Source: a virus
Direction: 5' to 3' (one strand)
DNA: 43,429 nucleotides
Virus record (IMG/VR): IMGVR_UViG_3300034198_012474
Span: 1-43,429 of that record
Each line of letters starts with the position of its first letter. Within the stretch, counting starts at the first letter, position 1. The notes under the pieces were generated by a model. It had not been told where the DNA came from. It saw only the letters and a list, made by a program, of their open reading frames with translations, and ran no database searches. This document shows positions 31,742-37,818 of this stretch, one piece after another. Both the position numbers and the translations under genes were made by a program.

Positions 31742-31770
31742 TTTATATAGGAGAATGGTTCAAAAGTCAA
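31742..31770 (-). promoter_or_regulatory. Early sigma70-like promoter
   Basis: Minus strand TTGACT, 17-base spacer, TATAAA. It lies between the terminator of the preceding unit and the CRxC protein gene. Confidence 0.7.
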
Positions 31771-31788
31771 CGTCTAAAATAAAAAAAA

Positions 31789-31810
31789 GAGACGAGATTT
31801 CTCCCGTCTC
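31789..31810 (-). terminator. Intrinsic terminator
   Basis: GAGACG and CGTCTC form the stem around an inner weakly paired region, followed on the minus strand by TTTTTTTTATTTTAG. It overlaps the stop codon of the 48-residue gene and precedes a promoter by about 20 bases. Confidence 0.8.
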
Positions 31811-31955
31811 AAATTCCACCACAAATGGAAAACTTCCAATGGGGCTTTACAGTAATCTTATAAATGGGAACATCTTCTGGGAAGATTTTAATGAACTTAT
31901 CTTCCCGGATATATTGATATTGTCCATCCACCTTAAATACAAGATATTGAATCAT
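31809..31955 (-). CDS. Very small hypothetical protein
   Basis: A 48-codon frame encodes 'MIQYLVFKVDGQYQYIREDK', then 'FIKIFPEDVPIYKITVKPHW' and ends 'KFSICGGI'. It begins two bases after the stop of the upstream gene and ends in the terminator hairpin, with GAGG as ribosome binding site. Beta-rich; no family recognised. Confidence 0.55.
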   Translation of the reverse strand: MIQYLVFKVDGQYQYIREDKFIKIFPEDVPIYKITVKPHWKFSICGGI

Positions 31956-31957
31956 GT

Positions 31958-32263
31958 TTAATCCCTCTTCAGATGTTCAGCAGGATTGGTTGAACCATCC
32001 CACACACAAAGCCCATGATTACAAGTCATAAGGATATATGAACCATCCTTAAACTTATAATAAGCAAATACTCCGGCACCATTAGGAATACCAAGATCAG
32101 CATTAAGCTGTTCAGTTGGAATATATTTGTGAGTACCACTATTCACAATATTAAAACATGAAGCCATGGAATCCAATTGATAGTGCTCCATTCCCATGGA
32201 ATCCTTTGGAAACCGGTTCTTACAAACCTCCATAATCATAAGGGCGGCGGACTTTGCTTGCAT
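31958..32263 (-). CDS. Hypothetical protein
   Basis: The 101-residue protein begins 'MQAKSAALMIMEVCKNRFPK' and contains 'LGIPNGAGVFAYYKFKDGSY' and 'ILMTCNHGLCVWDGSTNP'. Helical first half, beta-type second half. GGAG lies 7 bases before the chosen ATG, which overlaps the end of the preceding gene by a few bases. Function unknown. Confidence 0.65.
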   Translation of the reverse strand: MQAKSAALMIMEVCKNRFPKDSMGMEHYQLDSMASCFNIVNSGTHKYIPTEQLNADLGIPNGAGVFAYYKFKDGSYILMTCNHGLCVWDGSTNPAEHLKRD

Positions 32264-32264
32264 A

Positions 32265-32594
32265 TCACTTCTCCCACTTACCAATCAGCTTGAACCCGAT
32301 ACGATCAACCATCCATACTTCGCCAGAATCGCAGTGATGAATGACATCACCAACGCTCATCGACGTATGGGAAAGCCCCTTCTCACGAATGACCGGGCGG
32401 GCTTCACCATTGGGGCTCCACACTTCACCCTGCATCTGAATGAAAATATCATCAAGACCTTGATCATCACTTACTTCTACGGAACAGAGGAAAATATGGG
32501 TCTTCCACAGAGCATCCGCAGTCGGGAAAACATCATATGCGATATCTCGCATGAATTCAGGACGGGTATACCAAATCTTATACGAGCGGGCCAT
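32265..32594 (-). CDS. Conserved protein with SMSVGDV motif (YodL-like domain candidate)
   Basis: The 109-residue protein has 'IWYTRPEFMRDIAYDVFPTA', 'ALWKTHIFLCSVE', 'IFIQMQGEVWSPNGEARPVI' and 'GLSHTSMSVGDVIHHCDSGE', then 'VDRIGFKLI'. The 'WSPNGEAR...HTSMSVGDV' block is shared by small proteins on plasmids and phages and resembles YodL-type domains; function is unknown. AGGAG lies 8 bases before the ATG. It has its own promoter overlapping the end of the preceding gene. Confidence 0.7.
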   Translation of the reverse strand: MARSYKIWYTRPEFMRDIAYDVFPTADALWKTHIFLCSVEVSDDQGLDDIFIQMQGEVWSPNGEARPVIREKGLSHTSMSVGDVIHHCDSGEVWMVDRIGFKLIGKWEK

Positions 32595-32621
32595 GATGAT
32601 ATCTCCTGTGTTGTTAGGTTT

Positions 32622-32650
32622 CTTTTAAATGAAAAAGTAGAACCCGTCAA
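32622..32650 (-). promoter_or_regulatory. Early sigma70-like promoter
   Basis: Minus strand TTGACG, 17-base spacer, TAAAAG. The -35 box overlaps the stop of the upstream gene. Confidence 0.5.
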
Positions 32651-32853
32651 GCCTCGATAGGATGGATTTCCATCATTTCCCATTTATTCTCGATGAGTTC
32701 CCGCCGACTATACTTGGACGATTTGATATCACCATTTCCTTCATCGTCACCAAGCCAGATGAGAAGATTGGGGGTCTCGTCTTCCACAAGGAAACGAACC
32801 GTGCGCAATCCCTTAATTGGACTATCCTGCATCCAAACTTCAATGTGGCTCAT
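32647..32853 (-). CDS. Hypothetical protein
   Basis: The 68-residue protein reads 'MSHIEVWMQDSPIKGLRTVR', 'FLVEDETPNLLIWLGDDEGN' and ends 'EMMEIHPIEA'. It is acidic and beta-rich at the N-terminus. AAGGAA lies about 9 bases before the ATG. No family recognised. Confidence 0.6.
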   Translation of the reverse strand: MSHIEVWMQDSPIKGLRTVRFLVEDETPNLLIWLGDDEGNGDIKSSKYSRRELIENKWEMMEIHPIEA

Positions 32854-32910
32854 GATTTGGGTTCCTTCTTTTCAAAGTACTTAAAAGGAGGCTTTTGTTT
32901 TCTTTTCTTA

Positions 32911-33120
32911 TCACCCAAGAGTAAAAAACCCCTTACAGGCGTAGAGGGCGAGGTATCCGCCTTGGATATTGGATTGAGGGAAAATTGCAGTCCACCGACC
33001 ATCACGAGTGCGAGCGACCACATGCCGATGAGTATCAAAGCCGAACTTCTTCAGAGCCTTGTTCAGGTTCTCCTCAGTGGCGTATGACTTGCATTCATCG
33101 AGGTTCATCTGGATGTTCAT
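32911..33120 (-). CDS. Hypothetical protein
   Basis: The 69-residue protein starts 'MNIQMNLDECKSYATEENLN' and contains 'RTRDGRWTAIFPQSN' and 'GYLALYACKGFFTLG'. It is a small mixed alpha/beta protein with higher GC than the late genes. GAGAGG lies 5 bases before the ATG and a promoter lies upstream. Confidence 0.65.
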   Translation of the reverse strand: MNIQMNLDECKSYATEENLNKALKKFGFDTHRHVVARTRDGRWTAIFPQSNIQGGYLALYACKGFFTLG

Positions 33121-33154
33121 GTTGGCCTCTCCTTCATTTCGGTTTATAAGATTG

Positions 33155-33183
33155 ACATTACTTTATTTTAAAAATGGGATCAA
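33155..33183 (-). promoter_or_regulatory. Early sigma70-like promoter
   Basis: Minus strand TTGATC, 17-base spacer, TAATGT. It lies just after the terminator of the winged-helix gene and before the 69-residue gene. Confidence 0.45.
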
Positions 33184-33196
33184 TCTTTATTTAATA

Positions 33197-33234
33197 GAAA
33201 AAGAGAGATTAATACAAATTAATCTCTCTTTTTC
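33197..33234 (-). terminator. Intrinsic terminator with 17-bp stem
   Basis: GAAAAAGAGAGATTAAT and its exact complement flank a four-base loop. The stem's own U-run ends the hairpin on the minus strand. It begins three bases after the stop of the winged-helix gene. Confidence 0.75.
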
Positions 33235-33236
33235 AG

Positions 33237-33509
33237 TCACGCCGCAAGCGCCTCAGAGACCGGAGAACCCTTGGCATAGACATTCTCGATCTTGCCCCAA
33301 TTGCGGGACAGAGCCAGAAGCCCGCGAGCCTTGCCGGTCATGACATAAGAAACCTCGGGGCGGCCCCGCTTGCCGGTGGACGGCACAGTCACGGCCTTGA
33401 GATAACCAGCCTCAACAAGCTGAAGCTTCAGGAAGCGGGACAGGGTGTCCAGATTCACCAGAGCCTTGGCAACAGAGGACTTGGTAGAGAAGGTAGCAGT
33501 GCGAGCCAT
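33237..33509 (-). CDS. Winged-helix-like DNA-binding protein candidate
   Basis: The 90-residue protein has 'SSVAKALVNLDTLSRFLKLQ', 'LVEAGYLKAV', 'TGKRGRPEVSYVMTGKARGL'. This is a helix-turn-helix followed by a basic R-G-R-P wing and a 'YxxTxKA' strand, the arrangement of winged-helix proteins. It could regulate early or host genes. It is one of the most GC-rich genes in the window, unlike the AT-rich late genes. Own promoter and terminator. The ribosome binding site is GGAG, 9 bases before ATG. Confidence 0.6.
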   Translation of the reverse strand: MARTATFSTKSSVAKALVNLDTLSRFLKLQLVEAGYLKAVTVPSTGKRGRPEVSYVMTGKARGLLALSRNWGKIENVYAKGSPVSEALAA

Positions 33510-33561
33510 GATATAATCTCCTTTGTTTGTTTAGGAAGCGTCGTTCGCTTCCGATGTTTAA

Positions 33562-33590
33562 GTTATAGCGATTTCTTATTTTAATGTCAA
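33562..33590 (-). promoter_or_regulatory. Early sigma70-like promoter
   Basis: Minus strand TTGACA, 17-base spacer, TATAAC. One of the best matches to consensus; serves the winged-helix gene. Confidence 0.7.
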
Positions 33591-33617
33591 ACTCTTTTTT
33601 CAATTTTTCGTATTTTT

Positions 33618-33872
33618 TTATTTTTCAAATTTCTTCTTCAATTCGAGATACTTAGCATATTCTGGATCATTCTCCATCTGAAATTCTTTCCAGTATCCAA
33701 TCCATACATCGGGCAATGTTCCTTCCATTCCAGCCTTATAAATTTTGATGCTATTTTCAATTTCCCGTGCACCACCATCCCCGCCATCTCCAGAATAGCC
33801 AGCGTTTAAACGTTTAATTTGTGCCTTCTTCAAAAGAAAGGTAAAGAAACTATGATTTGTATCAAGATTCAT
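33618..33872 (-). CDS. Hypothetical protein
   Basis: The 84-residue protein has 'MNLDTNHSFFTFLLKKAQIK', a Gly/Asp-rich linker 'GYSGDGGDGGARE' and a helical C-terminal part 'DPEYAKYLELKKKFEK'. GGAG lies 8 bases before ATG. No family recognised. Confidence 0.65.
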   Translation of the reverse strand: MNLDTNHSFFTFLLKKAQIKRLNAGYSGDGGDGGAREIENSIKIYKAGMEGTLPDVWIGYWKEFQMENDPEYAKYLELKKKFEK

Positions 33873-33905
33873 TTTAATTCTCCATATTTCGAATTATATA
33901 CATTT

Positions 33906-33933
33906 ACCATATACATATTTAAATATAAGTCAA
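33906..33933 (-). promoter_or_regulatory. Early sigma70-like promoter
   Basis: Minus strand TTGACT, 16-base spacer, TATGGT, located between a terminator and the 84-residue gene. Confidence 0.5.
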
Positions 33934-33947
33934 TGTTTTCCCATAAA

Positions 33948-33974
33948 AAAAGAGAGGCTATTCGCCTCTCTTTT
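33948..33974 (-). terminator. Intrinsic terminator overlapping the end of a gene
   Basis: AAAAGAGAGGC and GCCTCTCTTTT enclose a five-base loop, with a U-run on the minus strand. The hairpin includes the last codons and the stop of the 93-residue gene. Confidence 0.8.
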
Positions 33975-34239
33975 CCTTCAGTGTAAATTTATGATTGTGC
34001 TCTTTAATCACAATTTCTCTCAATTCGTTCAATCGACGATTCTCTTCAGATGTTCGATTCTTTAAATTGAGAAAATATAAAAGAACTTCTTTTAAGTTGC
34101 CTTCATATTTTGTTTTGATGAATCTATTTTTATCGGCCAATGTATGGATGATAAAATCAAATTCGGAACAATCATTATATTTTAATGTCTTTTCTTTCGC
34201 CCGTATATTAACAGGGGGAAGAAATTTAATAATTCTCAT
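33958..34239 (-). CDS. Hypothetical protein, charged helical
   Basis: The 93-residue protein starts 'MRIIKFLPPVNIRAKEKTLK' and continues with helices such as 'LLYFLNLKNRTSEENRRLNE'. It is rich in Lys, Glu and Asn. The ATG overlaps the stop of the preceding gene (ATGA) so the two are coupled. Its last codons form part of the terminator stem. No family recognised. Confidence 0.65.
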   Translation of the reverse strand: MRIIKFLPPVNIRAKEKTLKYNDCSEFDFIIHTLADKNRFIKTKYEGNLKEVLLYFLNLKNRTSEENRRLNELREIVIKEHNHKFTLKEKRGE

Positions 34240-34445
34240 GCAGCCTTCTTTTTGTTAAGGCGCACCTCGCTCGAATAAATAGTATCCGTAAACTTAGCAA
34301 CCTTGTACTCGTGATCTGGATGCGTGCGAAGCAGGTTCAAAATGTGCTTTTCGGCGTCAGCAGTGGTAGAAAAGATTCCAAGAGCCCGAAATTCGTACGT
34401 CTTGGAAACGGGGTTTACAACAGGCTTAGAAGTTACAACAAACAT
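34236..34445 (-). CDS. Hypothetical protein
   Basis: The 69-residue protein reads 'MFVVTSKPVVNPVSKTYEFR', 'ALGIFSTTADAEKHILNLLR', 'THPDHEYKVAKFTDTIYSSE', with a basic tail 'RLNKKKAA'. It has a beta-alpha-beta pattern like a small cytoplasmic domain. AAAGGA lies about 9 bases before ATG. Confidence 0.65.
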   Translation of the reverse strand: MFVVTSKPVVNPVSKTYEFRALGIFSTTADAEKHILNLLRTHPDHEYKVAKFTDTIYSSEVRLNKKKAA

Positions 34446-34492
34446 AATATATTCCTTTCGATTTGCTTATATAAAGTATGAAATTTTACCTT

Positions 34493-34885
34493 TTACTTAC
34501 TCCGAGGACCGGCCTTGATCCAAGCCCCGGAAGCCACCATAGCGTCAGCTTCCGAAGGCATAACTCGCTTCTTTTCACGAGTATTGATATTCATAACCCA
34601 AGTCTTGCCAATAAACTGCGCTCCACGGCCTCCCTTGGCGGGGGCGGGAGAAGTGGGCTTGCGAGCTTCGCTGTTCTCCGAAACATTGGAATACCCCGAA
34701 GTAAGCTTCTTCTGTCGGGCAAATTCATTGTCCATAAGCACCGTCGCCCGCGAGCGAACATCTTCTCGATCCCGCCCGTAAATTCCTCCCATGGACATTC
34801 CATCCTTCAGATAAACTTCCGCCCGCCACTGCATGTTTTCGGGAGCGTCTTCAGAAAAATACGTATAAACGTTATACAGAGACAT
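34493..34885 (-). CDS. Hypothetical protein, GC-rich
   Basis: The 130-residue protein has 'MSLYNVYTYFSEDAPENMQW', 'GRDREDVRSRATVLMDNEFA', a Ser/Pro/Lys-rich linker and 'FIGKTWVMNINTREKKRVMP' then 'SEADAMVASGAWIKAGPRSK'. The C-terminal 35 residues, basic and ending 'GW/AWIKAGPR', may bind nucleic acid. GGAG lies 9 bases before ATG. Much more GC-rich than the late genes. Confidence 0.65.
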   Translation of the reverse strand: MSLYNVYTYFSEDAPENMQWRAEVYLKDGMSMGGIYGRDREDVRSRATVLMDNEFARQKKLTSGYSNVSENSEARKPTSPAPAKGGRGAQFIGKTWVMNINTREKKRVMPSEADAMVASGAWIKAGPRSK

Positions 34886-34914
34886 ATTCAGTTCTCCTTT
34901 AATTCAGTATGTTA

Positions 34915-34943
34915 GTTTTAAGAGATTCTGGTTCGAATGTCAA
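34915..34943 (-). promoter_or_regulatory. Early sigma70-like promoter
   Basis: Minus strand TTGACA, 17-base spacer, TAAAAC, upstream of the 130-residue gene. Confidence 0.6.
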
Positions 34944-34958
34944 CTATTTTTTCGATTT

Positions 34959-34980
34959 ATGAAAACTTAATTGTTTTCAT
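34959..34980 (-). terminator. Weak hairpin after the 46-residue gene
   Basis: ATGAAAAC and GTTTTCAT form an 8-bp stem around the stop codon of the small gene. No clean U-run follows, so termination is doubtful. Confidence 0.3.
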
Positions 34981-35107
34981 CATGTCCATTGAGTTCAATC
35001 CATTCCCTGCATTCCTTTCGGGTTCCATAAAAATAAGGCTTTCCGGTACGAACCAAGACAACCTTATATTCGGAGCCGCCAGCGGCCTTGATAGCATAAA
35101 GGTTCAT
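34967..35107 (-). CDS. Very small hypothetical protein
   Basis: A 46-codon frame encodes 'MNLYAIKAAGGSEYKVVLVR', 'TGKPYFYGTRKECREWIELN' and 'GHDENN'. AGGAG lies 8 bases before the ATG, and it follows the 65-residue gene by 12 bases. Looks like a small beta-beta-alpha domain. No family recognised. Confidence 0.55.
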   Translation of the reverse strand: MNLYAIKAAGGSEYKVVLVRTGKPYFYGTRKECREWIELNGHDENN

Positions 35108-35119
35108 TTTGGTATCTCC

Positions 35120-35317
35120 TCACTTTTTCGGTTCGATGGAGAGCAGGCGACCATCAGACAAAAAAACATCTGCGCATCCAGGGTAATCCTCGTCCTTTTC
35201 GATCATAATCAAATTCGGATGGGATTCGAAGTAGGCGAAAGCCGCTTCAAAAGATTCGTATTCAGAGTGAAGCGACTTGGTAGCGTTCATGCCAATTTCA
35301 TAAGCAACAGTGGGCAT
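35120..35317 (-). CDS. Hypothetical protein
   Basis: The 65-residue protein starts 'MPTVAYEIGMNATKSLHSEY' and contains 'SFEAAFAYFESHPNLIMIEK' and 'DVFLSDGRLLSIEPKK', an alpha/beta pattern. GGAG lies 8 bases before ATG and a promoter stands upstream. Confidence 0.65.
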   Translation of the reverse strand: MPTVAYEIGMNATKSLHSEYESFEAAFAYFESHPNLIMIEKDEDYPGCADVFLSDGRLLSIEPKK

Positions 35318-35347
35318 TTCAATCTCCGTTCGTTCATTTGATAATTA

Positions 35348-35376
35348 AATTTACTTTGATCTAATCAAAACGTCAA
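35348..35376 (-). promoter_or_regulatory. Early sigma70-like promoter
   Basis: Minus strand TTGACG, 17-base spacer, TAAATT, between a strong terminator and the 65-residue gene. Confidence 0.55.
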
Positions 35377-35419
35377 TACCTTTTTCAAAATAAAAATAAA
35401 AACTTTTAGATATAAAAAT

Positions 35420-35451
35420 GGCCCCTTCCTCGGGGGAGAGAAGAAGGGGCC
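35420..35451 (-). terminator. Strong intrinsic terminator downstream of the LemA-TPM operon
   Basis: GGCCCCTTC and GAAGGGGCC form a 9-bp GC-rich stem around a 14-base loop, followed on the minus strand by ATTTTTATA. It lies about 90 bases after the TPM gene stop. The intervening stretch carries a weak promoter-like TTGACT at 35517-35522. Confidence 0.75.
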
Positions 35452-35543
35452 AAATATGGATAAGTGATATTCATCAACCGATCCACGAATCATTGTCTAT
35501 ACCAACCTTAACGGTAAGTCAATGATTATTTTTGGATTGCCAA

Positions 35544-36425
35544 CTAAAAATCACTACTTGATCCGCCACCACCAGAATCACCACCGCCGAAATCGTTTGA
35601 AGAGCTTGAACTATTTGAAGATGACGATACTGCATCAGCAACACTATCTAAAATCATTCCAACGACAACACCAGTAGTGAAATCCGAATCTGTTTTAAAA
35701 GATGAAGGAGTTCCCCGAGAAGAAGTTTCTCGATCCGTATAGTTTGTTTGATTGTCAAAAACATTATAATTTGATTTACTTCTGATTCTATTAAAATCAT
35801 TTCTCATTTTTTTCTCTAATGAATTTTGTCTGATAATAAAGACTACTCCACCGAGAAAGATTATTCCAATAAAGAATATACTCCAAAATATATTTGTTAA
35901 GGTAATTCCTGTCTCTGGTTCTATCACAAGTTCATTGTGTAAAATATCATATACAGAATTTACAGTATCGTTTATAGCTAATTCCCAATTATCCTTTTTA
36001 TTTGCCACCACAGGAACAAATTTATCTTTAATAATTTCAACGGTATGAGTATCTGTTATAATTGGTTCCAACCCATAACCAACTTCAAGTCTAACCTTTC
36101 TATCAGAAATCGAAATAACTAAAAGAATACCATTGTTTTTATCCTTTTTACCTATTCCCCATTTGGTAAAAACAGAATTTGTAAAAGCTTCTATCGTTTC
36201 GCCATTTAAGGACGGGACAATAAGAACCGCCATTTCTGGTGAACCGGGAAGAGTTGATATTTTTTGAATATTATGAACAATTACTTTTTGTTTAGCTTTA
36301 TCCTTAATAACCCCAGCAATGTCTGTTAAAAATCCATTGTGTTGAGGAATGTCAGCAGCATTTACAACCGACATTCCAAAAATGAAATTAATACATATAA
36401 CAAATATACTCAACATTCGAATCAT
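35544..36425 (-). CDS. TPM-domain membrane protein (YgcG/DUF477 family)
   Basis: The 293-residue protein has a signal peptide (about 1-23, cleavage near VNA-A). A TPM domain at about 28-165 carries the family segments 'HNGFLTDIAGVI' and 'GILLVISISDRKVRLEVGYG'. A transmembrane helix lies at 178-198, then a linker, then a C-terminal Ser/Gly tail ('FGGGDSGGGGSSSDF') as in bacterial YgcG proteins. TPM proteins are cell-envelope proteins of uncertain function, usually next to lemA; some have phosphatase activity. Here too the gene overlaps lemA by four bases (ATGA). It looks complete, with AT-rich codon use like the late phage genes. Its role in infection is unknown; envelope modification is a reasonable guess. 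Confidence 0.85.
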   Translation of the reverse strand: MIRMLSIFVICINFIFGMSVVNAADIPQHNGFLTDIAGVIKDKAKQKVIVHNIQKISTLPGSPEMAVLIVPSLNGETIEAFTNSVFTKWGIGKKDKNNGILLVISISDRKVRLEVGYGLEPIITDTHTVEIIKDKFVPVVANKKDNWELAINDTVNSVYDILHNELVIEPETGITLTNIFWSIFFIGIIFLGGVVFIIRQNSLEKKMRNDFNRIRSKSNYNVFDNQTNYTDRETSSRGTPSSFKTDSDFTTGVVVGMILDSVADAVSSSSNSSSSSNDFGGGDSGGGGSSSDF

Positions 36426-37009
36426 TTAAATTCAACCTTCGCTTTGCCAGTTACACCTTCTGCGGCAACGAAGAATTTGAAGGGTTCAAAACCGAAAGCC
36501 TTGGCGAGAAGATTTTTTGGAAAAGAAACCAGCATTTTATTATAATTGCCAGTAATAACCTGTGCCTTCTGACGCTCGACAGAAATGCGATTTACAGAAC
36601 CTTCCAACTGCTTAGAGAGATTCATAAACTGTGCGTCTGCTTTAAGATTAGGATAAGCTTCTGCTGTGCTGCGAAGCTTCATAACAGCGGCGCCAAGCTG
36701 TGCTTGGGCATCAATGATACGTTTCTGAAGCTCGGGATCATTTGCGATCTTAAGTGGATCGATCTTGGCGAGCGAGGTCAATTCGCCTCGTGCCTGCGTC
36801 ACCTCCACAAGGACACCCTTCTCATGGTCGGAATATTTCTGTGCAACAGACACGAGATTTGGAATCAAATCATCCTGTCTTTGCATCGCTACCTGAATCT
36901 GTCCATATTGCTGTTCAACACCAATATATGCTTTTGCTATATCATTATAAAACATTGCACATAGAGCTAAAATAATACCAATACCACCAAATACAAACCA
37001 CTTCTTCAC
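36422..37009 (-). CDS. lemA: LemA family protein
   Basis: The 195-residue protein has an N-terminal transmembrane helix (about 4-22) and then the LemA helical domain: 'YIGVEQQYGQIQVAMQRQDD', 'LIPNLVSVAQKYSDHEKGVL', 'VTQARGEL', and 'FPKNLLAKAFGFEPFKFFVA' at the end. Bacterial LemA proteins are of the same length and are inner-membrane proteins of unknown biochemical role. GTG is the start, with AAGGAG 7 bases upstream. It overlaps the TPM gene, a pairing conserved in bacteria, so the pair was probably taken up together from a host. No clear promoter was seen directly upstream. Confidence 0.9.
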   Translation of the reverse strand: MKKWFVFGGIGIILALCAMFYNDIAKAYIGVEQQYGQIQVAMQRQDDLIPNLVSVAQKYSDHEKGVLVEVTQARGELTSLAKIDPLKIANDPELQKRIIDAQAQLGAAVMKLRSTAEAYPNLKADAQFMNLSKQLEGSVNRISVERQKAQVITGNYNKMLVSFPKNLLAKAFGFEPFKFFVAAEGVTGKAKVEFK

Positions 37010-37052
37010 TTATTTCTCCTTAATTTAAAAATATTTTTATCTTCCAGTAAAA

Positions 37053-37074
37053 AGGAGAGGATTTTTCCTCTCCT
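37053..37074 (-). terminator. Intrinsic terminator upstream of lemA
   Basis: AGGAGAGGA and TCCTCTCCT form a 9-bp stem with a four-base loop, followed on the minus strand by TTTTTACTGG. It ends the transcription unit of the 66-residue gene before lemA begins. Confidence 0.8.
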
Positions 37075-37090
37075 AATTTATTTTAATCGA

Positions 37091-37291
37091 TCATGCCGAT
37101 TTCAAAGAACGAGTCAGCAAACGGTCAAAATGACGAACCGAATGGTCCATGTTAGACCCTGCATTAAACCGGCGAGCAAGCGCCCGCCCCATGGCTGAAA
37201 ACACATGTCGGGAAGGGCGAGTGTCCCGCCCAACGATCACACGATGAGAAAGCCGGGCACTGTTAGCAACAGAACTATAAAGCTTGGTCAT
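37091..37291 (-). CDS. Small basic hypothetical protein
   Basis: The 66-residue protein is Arg/Ser/His-rich: 'MTKLYSSVANSARLSHRVIV', 'GRDTRPSRHVFSAMGRALAR', 'RFNAGSNMDHSVRHFDRLLT'. Its strong positive charge would suit nucleic-acid binding, but no motif was recognised. AAAGGA lies about 9 bases before ATG. GC-rich compared with its flanks. Confidence 0.6.
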   Translation of the reverse strand: MTKLYSSVANSARLSHRVIVGRDTRPSRHVFSAMGRALARRFNAGSNMDHSVRHFDRLLTRSLKSA

Positions 37292-37319
37292 TTAACAATT
37301 CCTTTCAGTTTGATATGGG

Positions 37320-37348
37320 TATTTTAATCTAAATTTGACGATTGTCAA
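37320..37348 (-). promoter_or_regulatory. Early sigma70-like promoter
   Basis: Minus strand TTGACA, 17-base spacer, AAAATA (weak -10), upstream of the 66-residue gene. Confidence 0.45.
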
Positions 37349-37375
37349 TTATTTTTTTATTTTTAAATAAAAGTA

Positions 37376-37486
37376 TCAGTCATCATCCCTGCCATCACGC
37401 TGCCAATCAGGTATTACCGTCATGGGATTGCGAATGGCGAACACCAGAGCCAAAAAACAAAGCTTAAAATATTCCCAATTGGTCAT
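37376..37486 (-). CDS. Tiny hypothetical protein
   Basis: A 36-codon frame encodes 'MTNWEYFKLCFLALVFAIRN', then 'PMTVIPDWQRDGRDDD'. The first half is hydrophobic and could be a short membrane anchor; the tail is acidic. GGAG lies 8 bases before the ATG and a strong promoter stands upstream, which together support a real gene despite the length. Confidence 0.5.
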   Translation of the reverse strand: MTNWEYFKLCFLALVFAIRNPMTVIPDWQRDGRDDD

Positions 37487-37511
37487 TTGATTTCTCCGTG
37501 GTTGCATTTTT

Positions 37512-37540
37512 TTTATAAAACATTAATAATCATACGTCAA
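37512..37540 (-). promoter_or_regulatory. Early sigma70-like promoter
   Basis: Minus strand TTGACG, 17-base spacer, TATAAA, upstream of the 36-residue gene. Confidence 0.65.
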
Positions 37541-37549
37541 TATGTTTTT

Positions 37550-37753
37550 TTATGAATTGCAAAAAGATTTAAAATGCTTGTGTCCTTTTTCAAGAAATTC
37601 GCCAATAGTACCATAAATTTTATGATCTACTGTTATAACCCAATCTCTACGATTAAAAAAACCAAGAAATGCAACTAAGGCAGTGTCGGTATGATTAAAC
37701 CCCATTTCTTTTTGCTGAAGTTGATTGTATACAATGATTCGAAATTCGGACAT
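37550..37753 (-). CDS. Hypothetical protein
   Basis: The 67-residue protein begins 'MSEFRIIVYNQLQQKEMGFN' and contains 'RRDWVITVDHKIYGTIGEFL'. Two adjacent ATGs exist; the second is chosen because GAGGA is 6 bases from it and only 3 from the first. Alpha/beta composition, no family recognised. Confidence 0.6.
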   Translation of the reverse strand: MSEFRIIVYNQLQQKEMGFNHTDTALVAFLGFFNRRDWVITVDHKIYGTIGEFLEKGHKHFKSFCNS

Positions 37754-37771
37754 CATCGATCCTCAACTGAT

Positions 37772-37807
37772 TATGCTGCCGCTAGCTATTTTGCCAGCGA
37801 CAGCATA
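37772..37807 (-). other. Imperfect inverted repeat, structured RNA or terminator candidate
   Basis: Two 15-base arms are separated by six bases, in the gap after the ArdC gene. On the minus strand the two non-identical positions become G-U pairs, so a full 15-bp stem forms there; the plus-strand RNA would have two mismatches. This favours a function in minus-strand transcripts. No U-run follows, so it could be a 3'-end stabiliser rather than a terminator. Confidence 0.5.
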
Positions 37808-37818
37808 TCAAATTAGAT

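Noticed and set aside
35400-35510. Open frame of about 42 codons through the terminator after the TPM gene
   Set aside because: No ribosome binding site and it reads through a strong terminator hairpin.
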